Positions 17,615 through 26,547 of a stretch of DNA of 62,458 nt are shown here, piece after piece. Origin of the DNA: SIG424 sp045546695 (GTDB lineage: Bacteria; Bacillota; Clostridia; UBA1212; UBA1255). Made by a program: the position numbers and the translations under genes. Under the pieces are notes generated by a model. That model was not told where the DNA came from and did not search any database. It saw only the letters and a list, made by a program, of their open reading frames with translations. The stretch is taken from the NCBI GenBank assembly GCA_045546695.1, contig JAZQDE010000007.1, positions 1-62,458 on the forward strand. Direction: 5' to 3'. Position 1 is the stretch's first letter; every line of letters starts with the position of its first letter.

Positions 17615-18509
17615 ACAGGGAATAATTCTTAAAGGCATAGGCGGTCTTTATTTTGTATATTCGGAAGGCGATATTTACGAATGTAATGTTCGTGGTATTT
17701 TCAGAAAAGATAAATTCAAACCACTTCCGGGTGACCGTGTTGAAATGACAGAATGTGACGATATTGGCAAAAAAGCGACAATATCGTCCTTTTTTACACG
17801 TAAAAACAGATTCTACAGACCTGATGTGGCAAACGTTGACAAGATAATAATCGTCATTGCGTCAAAAAAACCCGCTGCGGACTTTATGCTCGTAGACAAG
17901 ATGCTTATCACTGCGTTTATGAATGACGTTGAGCCGGTGCTGATCGTAAACAAATCAGACCAGGACAGCTCCTTTGCACAGGACATTTTCGATTGCTATT
18001 CAAAAGCTATAAAATGTATCATTGCAAACAGTGTCGACGGGACAGGCATTGATGAAATAAAAAAAGAAATCGAAGGTCTTACTTGCGTGCTCGCAGGACA
18101 GTCGGGAGTAGGCAAGTCAACACTTCTTAACAACATGCTTGGCATGAAAGCGATGGAAACAGGTGAGCTCAGCAACAAGACTGACAGAGGCAGACACACG
18201 ACAAGACATTCAGAAATTTTCATCCCCGACGAAGGTCTTTTCACCGGTGAAACATTGATTATAGATTCGCCGGGCTTCAGCATGTATGATATAGAAATGA
18301 TCCCCCCTAAAGACTTGTCAAAATACTACCCGGAGATGTATAATATAAAGAATGGCTCGTGCAGATTCCAGGATTGCAGCCATACCGGAGAGCCGGGGTG
18401 CGCAGTCAGGGAAGCGCTTGAAAATGGCGAGTTTGCTCCTGCCAGATATCAGCGCTACGTTGAGATTTACAACGAGCTGGTTATCAAAGACAAGAATAAA
18501 TATAAATAA
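17595..18509 (+). CDS. rsgA: Ribosome small subunit-dependent GTPase A
   Basis: Circularly permuted GTPase that checks late 30S maturation. 304 residues. Seen: an N-terminal OB-fold; then the G4 motif NKSD ahead of G1 GQSGVGKST, TTRH and G3 DSPGF (the permuted order G4-G1-G3 that defines the family); and a C-terminal zinc-binding segment with CRFQDCSHTGEPGC. The start ATG 17595 or 17601 lies inside the end of prkC and lacks a strong ribosome binding site, so coupling to prkC translation is likely. Confidence 0.95.
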   Translation: MCMQAIKQGIILKGIGGLYFVYSEGDIYECNVRGIFRKDKFKPLPGDRVEMTECDDIGKKATISSFFTRKNRFYRPDVANVDKIIIVIASKKPAADFMLVDKMLITAFMNDVEPVLIVNKSDQDSSFAQDIFDCYSKAIKCIIANSVDGTGIDEIKKEIEGLTCVLAGQSGVGKSTLLNNMLGMKAMETGELSNKTDRGRHTTRHSEIFIPDEGLFTGETLIIDSPGFSMYDIEMIPPKDLSKYYPEMYNIKNGSCRFQDCSHTGEPGCAVREALENGEFAPARYQRYVEIYNELVIKDKNKYK

Positions 18510-18528
18510 ACGTGAAAGGGATGTAGTT

Positions 18529-19182
18529 ATGGACGTCAGAGTATCACCTTCAATATTATCAGCAGATTTTTCAATGCTAGGTGACGAGATTAAGAGAGTA
18601 GAAGAAGCAGGCGCTGACCTTATTCATATAGATGTAATGGATGGACATTTTGTGCCTAATATTACGCTGGGTATGCCCGTTGTAAAAAAACTCAGAAAGG
18701 TTACAAAGTTGCCTTTTGACGTGCATCTTATGATAGAGAATCCTGAAAAATATATAGACGAGTTCGTTGCTGCAGGTGCAGATATTATTACAGTACACCA
18801 GGAAGCCTGCGTTCATCTTCACAGAGTAATCCAGATGATCAAAAAGCATGGTATCAAGGCCGGCGTGGCACTCAATCCTATGACAAACGTTGAGACACTT
18901 AAATATATCCTTCCCGATATCGACATGATCCTTATTATGTCAGTTAACCCGGGCTTCGGCGCACAGTCTTATATCCCTGTTGTTACACAGAAGATTGCAG
19001 ATTGCAGACAAATGTGCATCCGCGAAGGTTATCCGGATATGGATATTGAGGTAGACGGCGGCGTTGATGCAAATACATACATCAAAGTAGTAAACGCAGG
19101 CGCAAACGTACTCGTTGCCGGCAACGCTATTTTCACATCAGATGACCCTAAGAGTCTTATCTCACTTATGAAAAGCAAATAA
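18529..19182 (+). CDS. rpe: Ribulose-phosphate 3-epimerase
   Basis: Interconverts ribulose 5-phosphate and xylulose 5-phosphate in the pentose phosphate pathway. 217 residues, TIM barrel, usual length. Seen: SPSILSADF at the N terminus, metal-binding HIDVMDGHFVPN, DVHLMIENP, MSVNPGFGAQSY and phosphate-binding VDGGVDANT. The frame is open far upstream into rsgA, but ATG 18529 with AAAGGGA before it gives the exact family N terminus. It follows rsgA after 19 bases. Confidence 0.96.
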   Translation: MDVRVSPSILSADFSMLGDEIKRVEEAGADLIHIDVMDGHFVPNITLGMPVVKKLRKVTKLPFDVHLMIENPEKYIDEFVAAGADIITVHQEACVHLHRVIQMIKKHGIKAGVALNPMTNVETLKYILPDIDMILIMSVNPGFGAQSYIPVVTQKIADCRQMCIREGYPDMDIEVDGGVDANTYIKVVNAGANVLVAGNAIFTSDDPKSLISLMKSK

Positions 19183-19216
19183 TACACATAATCTTTGAAA
19201 GGATTTGGTAAATAAC

Positions 19217-20398
19217 ATGTTTTCCGAAAGAATCGTAAAAAGCCTGGCATCAGGCTCAATGATACGCGCAATGTTTGAACAGGGTAATGCTTTGAAAAAG
19301 CTCTACGGCCCTGAAAACGTATATGATTTTGCGCTGGGCAACCCCGATTTAGAGCCGTCACAGGAAATAATTGAAGATATGAAGGCTCTTGTTTCGCAGC
19401 CTGATATTCATAAATATATGGCAAATGCCGGACATGCAGACGTAAGGCAGAAGGTTGCTGACTTTATGAAAAGCAAGACTGACGTGGCATTTGAAGCAAA
19501 GCACATCATTATGTGTACAGGTGCTGCCGCGGGACTTACGATTACAATGAATTCAATACTGAATCCCGGTGATGAAGTTATTGTAATAGCACCATTTTTT
19601 GGCGAATACAGATCATACGTTACGCAGTACGGCGGCGTTATCGTGCCGGTTCGCGCACTGCCCGATACGTTCCAGCTCGACGTTGAGGCCATAGGCAATG
19701 CCATTACTGAAAAAACCAAGGCGATTATTATAAATTCACCAAATAATCCCAGTGGCGCAGTATATCCGGAAGAAGACCTGCTCAGACTTAATTCAGTATT
19801 ACTCGGAGCAGAAGCAAAGTTCGGCCAGCCAATATATGTAATCTCTGACGAGCCGTATGTGAAGGTATCTTATGACGGCGTTGTTATTCCAGAGATAGCG
19901 GCGATTTTCGACAATGCGATTATTGTAAACTCTTTCAGTAAATCATTGTCACTGCCGGGCGAGAGAATCGGCTACGTTGCAGTAAATCCGCTCATAAAGG
20001 ATTCTGACATTCTCGTAGATGCGCTTATTTATTCAAACCGTACTCTCGGATTTGTAAACGCTCCGTCACTTTTCCAGAAATTGGTAGCAGACCATCTCGA
20101 TGACGTTGTGGGACTTGATTCATACAAAGAACGTAGAGATGTATTTTATAAGATTCTTACAGATATTGGCTATGAATGCACACTCCCGAAAGGAGCCTTT
20201 TATCTGTTTGTAAAGTCTCCGATAGAGGACGACGGTGCTTTTTGCGATATGGCACTTAAGCACAATATAGTAATTGTAAGCGGCAAAGGCTTTGGATACC
20301 CGGGATATTTCAGAATTGCATATTGCGTATCCATGAGTCAGATAACAGGCTCAAAAGAAGCTTTTAAGGCACTTTATAATGAAGCTACAGGTAAGTAA
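19217..20398 (+). CDS. Class I/II pyridoxal-phosphate aminotransferase
   Basis: PLP-dependent aminotransferase of the aspartate aminotransferase fold, 393 residues. Seen: substrate/cofactor motif NSPNNPSGAVYPEE, DEPYVKVSYDG (PLP-ring Asp and Tyr) and the Schiff-base lysine in NSFSKSLSLPGERIGYV near residue 240. The amino acid specificity cannot be read. Annotated relatives are often called AspB-like. ATG 19217 was chosen; TTG 19205 sits closer to the AAAGGA at 19197-19202 and is possible. It lies between rpe and alaS, with no obvious pathway link. Confidence 0.88.
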   Translation: MFSERIVKSLASGSMIRAMFEQGNALKKLYGPENVYDFALGNPDLEPSQEIIEDMKALVSQPDIHKYMANAGHADVRQKVADFMKSKTDVAFEAKHIIMCTGAAAGLTITMNSILNPGDEVIVIAPFFGEYRSYVTQYGGVIVPVRALPDTFQLDVEAIGNAITEKTKAIIINSPNNPSGAVYPEEDLLRLNSVLLGAEAKFGQPIYVISDEPYVKVSYDGVVIPEIAAIFDNAIIVNSFSKSLSLPGERIGYVAVNPLIKDSDILVDALIYSNRTLGFVNAPSLFQKLVADHLDDVVGLDSYKERRDVFYKILTDIGYECTLPKGAFYLFVKSPIEDDGAFCDMALKHNIVIVSGKGFGYPGYFRIAYCVSMSQITGSKEAFKALYNEATGK

Positions 20399-20420
20399 AT
20401 AATAAAGGAGAAGATAAATA

Positions 20421-23048
20421 ATGGAAAAACTCAGTTTAAATACAATCAGAGAAAAATATCTCGCATTTTTTGAATCAAAGCAGCACTTAAGACTGCCAAG
20501 CTTTTCACTCGTACCACAAAATGACCCGAGCCTCCTGCTCATCAACGCAGGTATGGCACCACTTAAGCCTTACTTCCTCGGCACACAGACACCGCCTTGC
20601 AAGAGAGTGACAACGTGCCAGAAATGTATCAGAACACCTGATATCGACAACGTAGGCAAGACAGCGCGTCACGGTACTTTCTTTGAAATGCTCGGCAACT
20701 TTTCATTCGGTGACTATTTCAAAAAAGAAGCCATCACATGGGCATGGGAATTTTTAACAGAAGTTATGGAAATTCCCGGTGAAAAGCTGTGGGTTACAAT
20801 CTACGAAGATGACGATGAGGCTTTTGATATCTGGACAAAAGAAGTAGGCCTTCCGGCTCACAAGATTAAAAGACAGGGCAAAGAAGAGAACTTCTGGGAG
20901 CTCGGCCTCGGCCCATGCGGTCCTGACTCAGAGATTCACTATGACAGAGGTGAAAAGTACGGTTGCGGCAGCCCGGACTGCGGCGTTGGCTGCGACTGCG
21001 ACAGATTTATCGAAATCTGGAACCTCGTTTTCACACAGTTTGACCAGCAAAAAGACGGTTCATATCTCAGACTTGCAAATCCTAACATCGACACAGGTAT
21101 GGGCCTTGAGAGACTTGCATGCGTAATGCAGGACGTTGACAACATGTTCGAAGTTGACACAATCAGAAAGATTATCGACACAGTATGCGGCATTTCAGGT
21201 AAAAATTACGGAGACGATACACAAAATGACGTTTCTATCCGCGTAATCACAGACCACATCAGAAGTACAGTCATGATGATCAGCGACGGCGTTATCCCTT
21301 CAAACGAAGGCAAGGGCTACGTACTCAGAAGACTCTTAAGAGGCGCTGCACGTCACGGCAGAAAGCTCGGCATCAAGGGCTGCTTCTTATATGAACTTTG
21401 CGACGTTGCAATCGAACTTTCATGCGGCGCATATCCTGAACTCAAAGAAAAACAGGCATATATCAAAAAGGTTATCAAGACAGAAGAAGACAGATTTGCA
21501 TCTACAATCGAAGCCGGCATGAACATGCTCGACGGCTTTATCAGCGACATCGAAAAGAACGATGGTGAAAAGATTCTCCCCGGCGACGTTGCATTCAAGC
21601 TTCACGACACATATGGTTTCCCTCTCGATCTTACAAGAAACATCTGCAGCGAAGCAGGCATCGCAGTAGACGAAGAAGGCTTCCGCACTCAGATGAACAT
21701 TCAAAGACAGATGGCACGCGACGCTATCAAACGCGACACGTCATGGGCAGACCAGGAAGTTGTACTTCCAAAAGAATGTTCTGCAACTGTTTTCGAAGGA
21801 TACGAACAGTACAGCAGCGAAGCTACAGTTCTTTATATCATCAATGACAAGGGCGAATTTGTACAGGAAGCAAATGCCGGTGAAAATATCGTTGTTGTAT
21901 GCGACAAGACTCCTTTCTACGCAACAAGCGGTGGTCAGGCAGCAGACACAGGTATCATCGAAAACGACTACGCTACTGTAGTTATTTCTGACACAACAAA
22001 GACAGAAGATGGCAAATTCAAGCATATCGGTAACGTAACAGAAGGCACAATCGCTGTAGGTCAGCAGGTTACAATGACAATCGACAAGGCAAAACGTCTT
22101 GCTACAGAAGGTAACCACAGCGCAACACACCTGCTCCAGAAAGCACTTCGCACAGTCATCGGTGAGCACGTTCACCAGGCAGGTTCTTCAGTAAACGCTG
22201 ACAGACTCAGATTTGACTTCAACAACCTTCAGGCAGTGACAAGCGAAGAGCTTGCAAAGGTTGAAGAGCTTGTAAACGAAGCAATTTACTCACACTACGA
22301 CGTAGTAACAAAAGTTATGGACGTAGAAGAAGCTAAAAAATCAGGTGCTATGGCTCTGTTCGGTGAAAAATACGGTAAAAACGTAAGAGTTGTCAACATG
22401 GGCGAATACAGCATCGAGCTTTGCGGCGGTACACACGTAAAGAACACTTCAGCAATCGGTCTTTTCAAGATTGTTAAAGAAAGCGCTGTAGCAGCAGGCG
22501 TACGCAGAATTGAAGCTGTAACAGGTAATGTTGCAAGAAATATTTACAAGTCATACGAACAGGCGCTTGCGCAGGCAGCTGACAACTTCAAATCGGATTA
22601 TTTCGCAGTACCTGCAAAAGTAGCAGACATCATCGCTGAGAACAAACAGCTCACAAAAGAGCTTGAACAGGTAAAGAAGGCTGCTGCAGGTTCAAATCTT
22701 GACGATATCATCAAGAGCGCAAAGACAGTAGGCGACGTAAGTATCGTTGCTGCACGCTTTGATTCACTTGGCGCAGACGGACTTCGCGAGATGTGCGAAT
22801 CAATCCGCGACAGACTCGAGTGCGGCGTTGCTCTCGTAGCATCAGGCGCAGAAGGCAAAGTAACAATCGTTGCCATGGCTACAAAGTCAGCCGTTGAAAA
22901 GAAAATCAACTGCTCAATGGTAGTTAAAAAGGCAGCTGCAATCTGCCAGGGTGGCGGCGGCGGACGTCCTGACATGGCTCAGGCAGGCGGCAAGGCTCCG
23001 GAAAAGATCGACGAGATGATCTCAAGAGCAGAAGAATTTATTTCATAA
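20421..23048 (+). CDS. alaS: Alanyl-tRNA synthetase
   Basis: Charges tRNA-Ala and edits mischarged Ser/Gly. 875 residues, full length. Seen: N-terminal class II core from residue 1 (IREKYLAFFESKQHLRLPSF), motif 2 region TARHGTFFEMLGNFSFGDY, motif 3 GMGLERLACV, the editing domain with HSATHLLQKALR and the zinc motif CGGTHVKNT, and the C-terminal oligomerisation region ending in GGGGGRPDMAQAGGK. It follows AAAGGAG at a normal distance. No T-box is visible upstream. It is followed 12 bases later by the HIT gene. Confidence 0.97.
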   Translation: MEKLSLNTIREKYLAFFESKQHLRLPSFSLVPQNDPSLLLINAGMAPLKPYFLGTQTPPCKRVTTCQKCIRTPDIDNVGKTARHGTFFEMLGNFSFGDYFKKEAITWAWEFLTEVMEIPGEKLWVTIYEDDDEAFDIWTKEVGLPAHKIKRQGKEENFWELGLGPCGPDSEIHYDRGEKYGCGSPDCGVGCDCDRFIEIWNLVFTQFDQQKDGSYLRLANPNIDTGMGLERLACVMQDVDNMFEVDTIRKIIDTVCGISGKNYGDDTQNDVSIRVITDHIRSTVMMISDGVIPSNEGKGYVLRRLLRGAARHGRKLGIKGCFLYELCDVAIELSCGAYPELKEKQAYIKKVIKTEEDRFASTIEAGMNMLDGFISDIEKNDGEKILPGDVAFKLHDTYGFPLDLTRNICSEAGIAVDEEGFRTQMNIQRQMARDAIKRDTSWADQEVVLPKECSATVFEGYEQYSSEATVLYIINDKGEFVQEANAGENIVVVCDKTPFYATSGGQAADTGIIENDYATVVISDTTKTEDGKFKHIGNVTEGTIAVGQQVTMTIDKAKRLATEGNHSATHLLQKALRTVIGEHVHQAGSSVNADRLRFDFNNLQAVTSEELAKVEELVNEAIYSHYDVVTKVMDVEEAKKSGAMALFGEKYGKNVRVVNMGEYSIELCGGTHVKNTSAIGLFKIVKESAVAAGVRRIEAVTGNVARNIYKSYEQALAQAADNFKSDYFAVPAKVADIIAENKQLTKELEQVKKAAAGSNLDDIIKSAKTVGDVSIVAARFDSLGADGLREMCESIRDRLECGVALVASGAEGKVTIVAMATKSAVEKKINCSMVVKKAAAICQGGGGGRPDMAQAGGKAPEKIDEMISRAEEFIS

Positions 23049-23060
23049 GGAGAGGTTACA

Positions 23061-23405
23061 ATGGACAATTGTATTTTCTGTAAAATAATCAAAGGTGAGA
23101 TACCTTGTAAAAAGGTTTACGAAGATGATGATTGCATGGCTTTTCACGATATAAATCCACAGACACCTGTACATATCGTGGTAGTATCAAAAAAACATCT
23201 TCCGAGCGTACTTGCTTTTTCTGAAGATGACGCAGCGCATCTGGGCAGAATTCAGCTTGCTATTGCAAAAATCGCAAGACAGCTGGACCTGGCAGAAAAT
23301 GGTTTCAGAGTAATTAACAATTGTGGCAGGGATGCAAAGCAGTCTGTTGCGCATATACATTACCATATACTTGCAGGAAGAGATATGGGTGAAAAAATAG
23401 TATGA
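23061..23405 (+). CDS. HIT-family (HinT-like) nucleotide hydrolase
   Basis: Small purine nucleoside phosphoramidase-like protein, 114 residues. Seen: N-terminal CIFCKIIKGEIPCKKVYED, typical of HinT with a CxxC, and the C-terminal His triad HIHYHIL preceded by NNCGRDAKQSVA. Ribosome binding site AGGAGAGG. Its stop overlaps the phosphate transporter start by 4 bases (ATGA). The physiological substrate of bacterial HinT proteins is poorly defined. Confidence 0.92.
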   Translation: MDNCIFCKIIKGEIPCKKVYEDDDCMAFHDINPQTPVHIVVVSKKHLPSVLAFSEDDAAHLGRIQLAIAKIARQLDLAENGFRVINNCGRDAKQSVAHIHYHILAGRDMGEKIV

Positions 23406-24445
23406 TTGAATTTATTGATATGTGCGCAAATAATCTTGCGCTACTTATCACTACAGTGTTGGTTCTGGGAGTTATCCTGGTAAACGGCTGGACAGATGCA
23501 CCGAATGCAATCGCGACAGTTGTTTCTACACGCTCCTTAAAGCCACGCACCGCTATCCTGATGGCAGCGGTATTCAATTTTCTCGGAGTTCTTACAATGT
23601 CGTTTTTCAGCAAAAAAGTTGCTGATACGATTTATAAAATGGTTGATTTTGGCGGCGATAACAATAAGGCGCAGATTGCGCTTTGCGCCGCCTTATTTGC
23701 TATCGTTTTATGGGCTGTGGGCGCATGGTTTTTCGGCATACCTACGAGCGAAAGCCACGCTCTTATTGCCGGTATAACAGGTGCGGCGATTGCGATGAGT
23801 GGTGCTTCGGGTATCAATATGAACGAGTGGATAAACGTACTTTACGGACTTGTTTTATCTGCAGTAATGGGTTTTGCACTTGGTTTTGCATCTTCAAAAA
23901 TCATAACAGCGATATGCCGCGGTATGAACAGACGCAAGGCAGACCGCTTTTTCAAAGGTGCGCAGATATGCGGCGGAGCGGCGATGGCATTTATGCACGG
24001 CGCACAGGACGGACTTAAATTTATCGGCGTTTTCCTGCTCGGAAAAACGCTTGCCCAGGGCACGTACCAGCCAAATGAAGGCTTTACATCAATTCCAATC
24101 TGGTTGATGATTCTCGTCTCTGCAGTGATGGCGCTCGGCACATCAATCGGAGGATACAAGATAATCAAATCGGTCGGCATGGATATGGTAAAGCTTGAAC
24201 GGTACCAGGGCTTTGTTGCCGATATCGCAGGCGCAATCTGCCTGCTCGCAGCATCAGTCAGCGGACTTCCCGTCAGCACGACACACACAAAGACCACTGC
24301 GATAATGGGCGTCGGCGCAGCTAAGAGACTTTCTTTGGTAAACTGGTCAATCGTAAAAGAAATGGTGGCAGCATGGGTATTGACTTTCCCGGGCTGCGGT
24401 CTGATCGGTTTTATTATGGCAAAAATATTTGTAATGATTTTTTAA
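23402..24445 (+). CDS. pit: PiT-family inorganic phosphate transporter
   Basis: Cation-coupled low-affinity phosphate permease in the membrane, 347 residues with about 9-10 hydrophobic segments. The duplicated PiT signatures are visible: NGWTDAPNAIATVVSTRSL near residue 28 (usual NGANDxANA) and the second half with HGAQDGLKFIGV and the SGLPVSTTHTKTTAIMG motif near 290. Translationally coupled to the HIT gene. The following gene is its usual DUF47 partner, which supports the phosphate role. Confidence 0.92.
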   Translation: MIEFIDMCANNLALLITTVLVLGVILVNGWTDAPNAIATVVSTRSLKPRTAILMAAVFNFLGVLTMSFFSKKVADTIYKMVDFGGDNNKAQIALCAALFAIVLWAVGAWFFGIPTSESHALIAGITGAAIAMSGASGINMNEWINVLYGLVLSAVMGFALGFASSKIITAICRGMNRRKADRFFKGAQICGGAAMAFMHGAQDGLKFIGVFLLGKTLAQGTYQPNEGFTSIPIWLMILVSAVMALGTSIGGYKIIKSVGMDMVKLERYQGFVADIAGAICLLAASVSGLPVSTTHTKTTAIMGVGAAKRLSLVNWSIVKEMVAAWVLTFPGCGLIGFIMAKIFVMIF

Positions 24446-24466
24446 TTGATACGGAGGGTATATTAA

Positions 24467-25102
24467 ATGGCAAAGAGAAAAGAAGTAGATTATCTTTCAT
24501 TGTTTTCAGAAGCGATAGATTATTCAATCGTGCTCGGCGACATGCTTGATGATCTTGTAAAACAATATTCACCTCATTTTTGCGAAAACAGCCTTCCTGA
24601 GATTCTCAACGTTATGCATAAAAAAGAGCATGAAGCAGATGCGATATACTCAAAAATCTCATACGAGTTGAACGTTGCATTCATAACGCCTATAGAAAGG
24701 GAGGATATCCTGAATATTGCAAAAAGCATTGACGACGTTACAGATGCAATTGAAGAGATTGCTTTTGCCTTTAACATGTACAATATCAAGAAAATGCGCG
24801 CAGATATACAGGAATTTGTCGCGATTCTTAGCAAGTGTCTTGTAAAATCCAAAAAAATACTTGAAGAATTCAAATCGTTCAGAAAATCTGCAACGATACG
24901 CAAACTGATTGACGAACTCGGAGACCTTGAGCATGAAGGCGATACGCTGTACAGAAGCACTGTCAAAGAACTTTTTGCAGGTGAAAAGGACCCGGTTGAG
25001 CTTCAGAAGTGGCGTATTATATACGAATTGATGGAAGATTGCTTCGACCTTTGTAAGGATCTGGGTGGCGCAGTGGAAACGGCGATTATCAAGAATTCGT
25101 GA
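24467..25102 (+). CDS. DUF47/PhoU-like accessory protein of the PiT transporter
   Basis: Helical PhoU-domain-like cytoplasmic protein, 211 residues. It contains E/D-x3-D-type metal-binding repeats seen as KKEHEADAIYSKI near residue 50 and DLEHEGDTLYRS near 155. Genes of this family commonly sit beside pit genes and are thought to control the permease. 21 bases after pit with GGAGGG as ribosome binding site. The 3' end overlaps the convergent tadA gene by 14 bases. Confidence 0.9.
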   Translation: MAKRKEVDYLSLFSEAIDYSIVLGDMLDDLVKQYSPHFCENSLPEILNVMHKKEHEADAIYSKISYELNVAFITPIEREDILNIAKSIDDVTDAIEEIAFAFNMYNIKKMRADIQEFVAILSKCLVKSKKILEEFKSFRKSATIRKLIDELGDLEHEGDTLYRSTVKELFAGEKDPVELQKWRIIYELMEDCFDLCKDLGGAVETAIIKNS

Positions 25103-25526
25103 TTCTTATTTCACCAAAAAAATCAGTAAGCAGTTTTGTACACTCTTCTTCGAGTATTCCGCCATAAACTGTCACCTGCGGATAGAGGAGATTATAAACA
25201 GATAAAGCAGCACCGTCCGTTTTGTTGAACGCACCGAAATACACGTTGCTTATGCGGGCGGCTTTTATTGCGCCTGCGCACATAGGGCAGGGCTCCAATG
25301 TGACGTAAATATCGCAATCGTCCAGATGCCACGTACCAAGCTTTTCACATGCAATATTAACAGCGCAAATCTCCGCGTGACCCGTAACGAGCGCGTCCTT
25401 TTCACGGATATTGTGAGCGGCAGCGATTATTTCACCGTCTTTGACGATGAGCGCGCCCACCGGCACGTCGATATCGCATTTTTTCGCTTCCTCTATAGCT
25501 TTACGCATGTAATTTGTATGCGGCAT
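25089..25526 (-). CDS. tadA: tRNA-specific adenosine(34) deaminase
   Basis: Zinc deaminase converting A34 to inosine in tRNA-Arg(ACG). 145 residues. Seen: zinc/catalytic motif GHAEICAV (H and E) and LEPCPMCAGAI (two Cys), with the N-terminal YMRKAIEEAKKCDIDVPVGA usual for TadA. Transcribed leftward from a promoter shared back-to-back with mazG (25580-25612) and ending inside the DUF47 gene tail. Other cytidine-deaminase-fold enzymes are possible, but the length and motifs favour TadA. Confidence 0.9.
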   Translation of the reverse strand: MPHTNYMRKAIEEAKKCDIDVPVGALIVKDGEIIAAAHNIREKDALVTGHAEICAVNIACEKLGTWHLDDCDIYVTLEPCPMCAGAIKAARISNVYFGAFNKTDGAALSVYNLLYPQVTVYGGILEEECTKLLTDFFGEIRITNS

Positions 25527-25556
25527 GTCGCACCCCTTGAAAAGATATAATTGTGT

Positions 25557-25612
25557 TTGTAAGAATCAAACAACGGTGCTATAATTATACGATACACAGT
25601 TTAATAAAACAA
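25557..25612. promoter_or_regulatory. Symmetric bidirectional promoter for tadA and mazG
   Basis: The palindrome TATAATTATA at 25580-25589 holds a TATAAT for each strand. On the plus strand TTGTAA (25557-25562) lies 17 bases upstream of TATAAT (25580-25585). On the minus strand TTGTTT (complement of 25607-25612) lies 17 bases upstream of TATAAT (25589-25584). Confidence 0.8.
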
Positions 25613-25630
25613 CGAAAAAAGAGGAGCATT

Positions 25631-26296
25631 ATGGTAGATATTCAGATAAAACCCGACAGTGAAAAATATACGTTAGAAGAATTATACAGAATAATCGAAA
25701 TATTGCGCTCTCCGGAGGGCTGTCCGTGGGACCGCGTGCAGACGCACAAGAGTCTTACAAAGGGCATGGTAGAGGAGGCGTATGAGACTGTCGACGCTAT
25801 AAATAAAGAGAGCACGCCCAAGATGATAGAAGAGCTCGGCGACGTACTTTTGCAGGTTATTTTCCACTCTATTATCGGCACAGAAGACAAGGAGTTTGGC
25901 TTTGATGACGTTATCGACGGCTGCGCCCGCAAGATGATATTCAGACATTCACACGTTTTTGGCGACGTCAGCGCACAAGACAGCAAAGAAGCTCTTGTAA
26001 ACTGGGAGAAGATGAAGACAGAAGAGAAGGGCTTTACATCGCTTTCAGAAGAGCTCGACGATATCCCCGAGGTGTTTCCGGCTACTTTACGTGCACAAAA
26101 AGTGTACAAGCGAATCAAAAAAGCCGGTAAAAATATTCCCGACGACATGACAAATAACATAGATTTTTCACAAGATATTGGTAAAATACTTTTCGCTGTG
26201 TGTTGTGAAGCTGAAAAACAAGGCATTGACAGTGACCTGGCTCTTCGCGAATATACAAAAAATGTTATGGATAAGGCAAAGAGGGACGAATTATGA
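25631..26296 (+). CDS. mazG: Nucleoside triphosphate pyrophosphohydrolase MazG
   Basis: Hydrolyses (d)NTPs to monophosphates, removing abnormal nucleotides or lowering NTP pools. 221 residues, one MazG domain with GCPWDRVQTHKSLTKGMVEE, the EExxE metal ligands in MVEEAYETVDAI, and EELGDVLLQVIFHS. It lacks the N-terminal tetrapyrrole-methylase-like domain fused in the YabN proteins of spore formers. ATG 25631 follows GAGGAG; the upstream frame to 25553 covers the promoter and is rejected. The stop overlaps rqcP (ATGA). Confidence 0.93.
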   Translation: MVDIQIKPDSEKYTLEELYRIIEILRSPEGCPWDRVQTHKSLTKGMVEEAYETVDAINKESTPKMIEELGDVLLQVIFHSIIGTEDKEFGFDDVIDGCARKMIFRHSHVFGDVSAQDSKEALVNWEKMKTEEKGFTSLSEELDDIPEVFPATLRAQKVYKRIKKAGKNIPDDMTNNIDFSQDIGKILFAVCCEAEKQGIDSDLALREYTKNVMDKAKRDEL

Positions 26297-26547
26297 GAAT
26301 AGACAAATATCTTAAAGTTTCACGCGTAATTAAAAGACGAACCGTTGCCAATGATGCATGCGATGCCGGCAGAGTGACAATCAATGGTAAAGTTGCCAAG
26401 GCGAGTACCGAGGTTAAGGTCGGCGATATCGTTGAGGTAGGATTTGGCAGCAGCAAGACAAAATTTGAAGTAATGTGTATCAATAACAGCACAAAAAAAG
26501 AAGACAGTAAAGAAATGTTCAGAATTATTTCGGACGGAGGATTATGA
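26293..26547 (+). CDS. rqcP: S4-domain RNA-binding protein RqcP
   Basis: Small S4-domain protein of 84 residues, matching the YabO/RqcP family that helps add alanine tails to peptides stuck on split 50S subunits (ribosome quality control). Seen: RIDKYLKVSRVIKRRTVAND and GRVTINGKVAKAS, the S4 fold signature. Overlaps mazG by 4 bases, the same neighbour as in Bacillus (yabN-yabO). The sporulation genes yabP/yabQ that follow there are missing here, replaced by a lipoprotein gene. Confidence 0.9.
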   Translation: MRIDKYLKVSRVIKRRTVANDACDAGRVTINGKVAKASTEVKVGDIVEVGFGSSKTKFEVMCINNSTKKEDSKEMFRIISDGGL

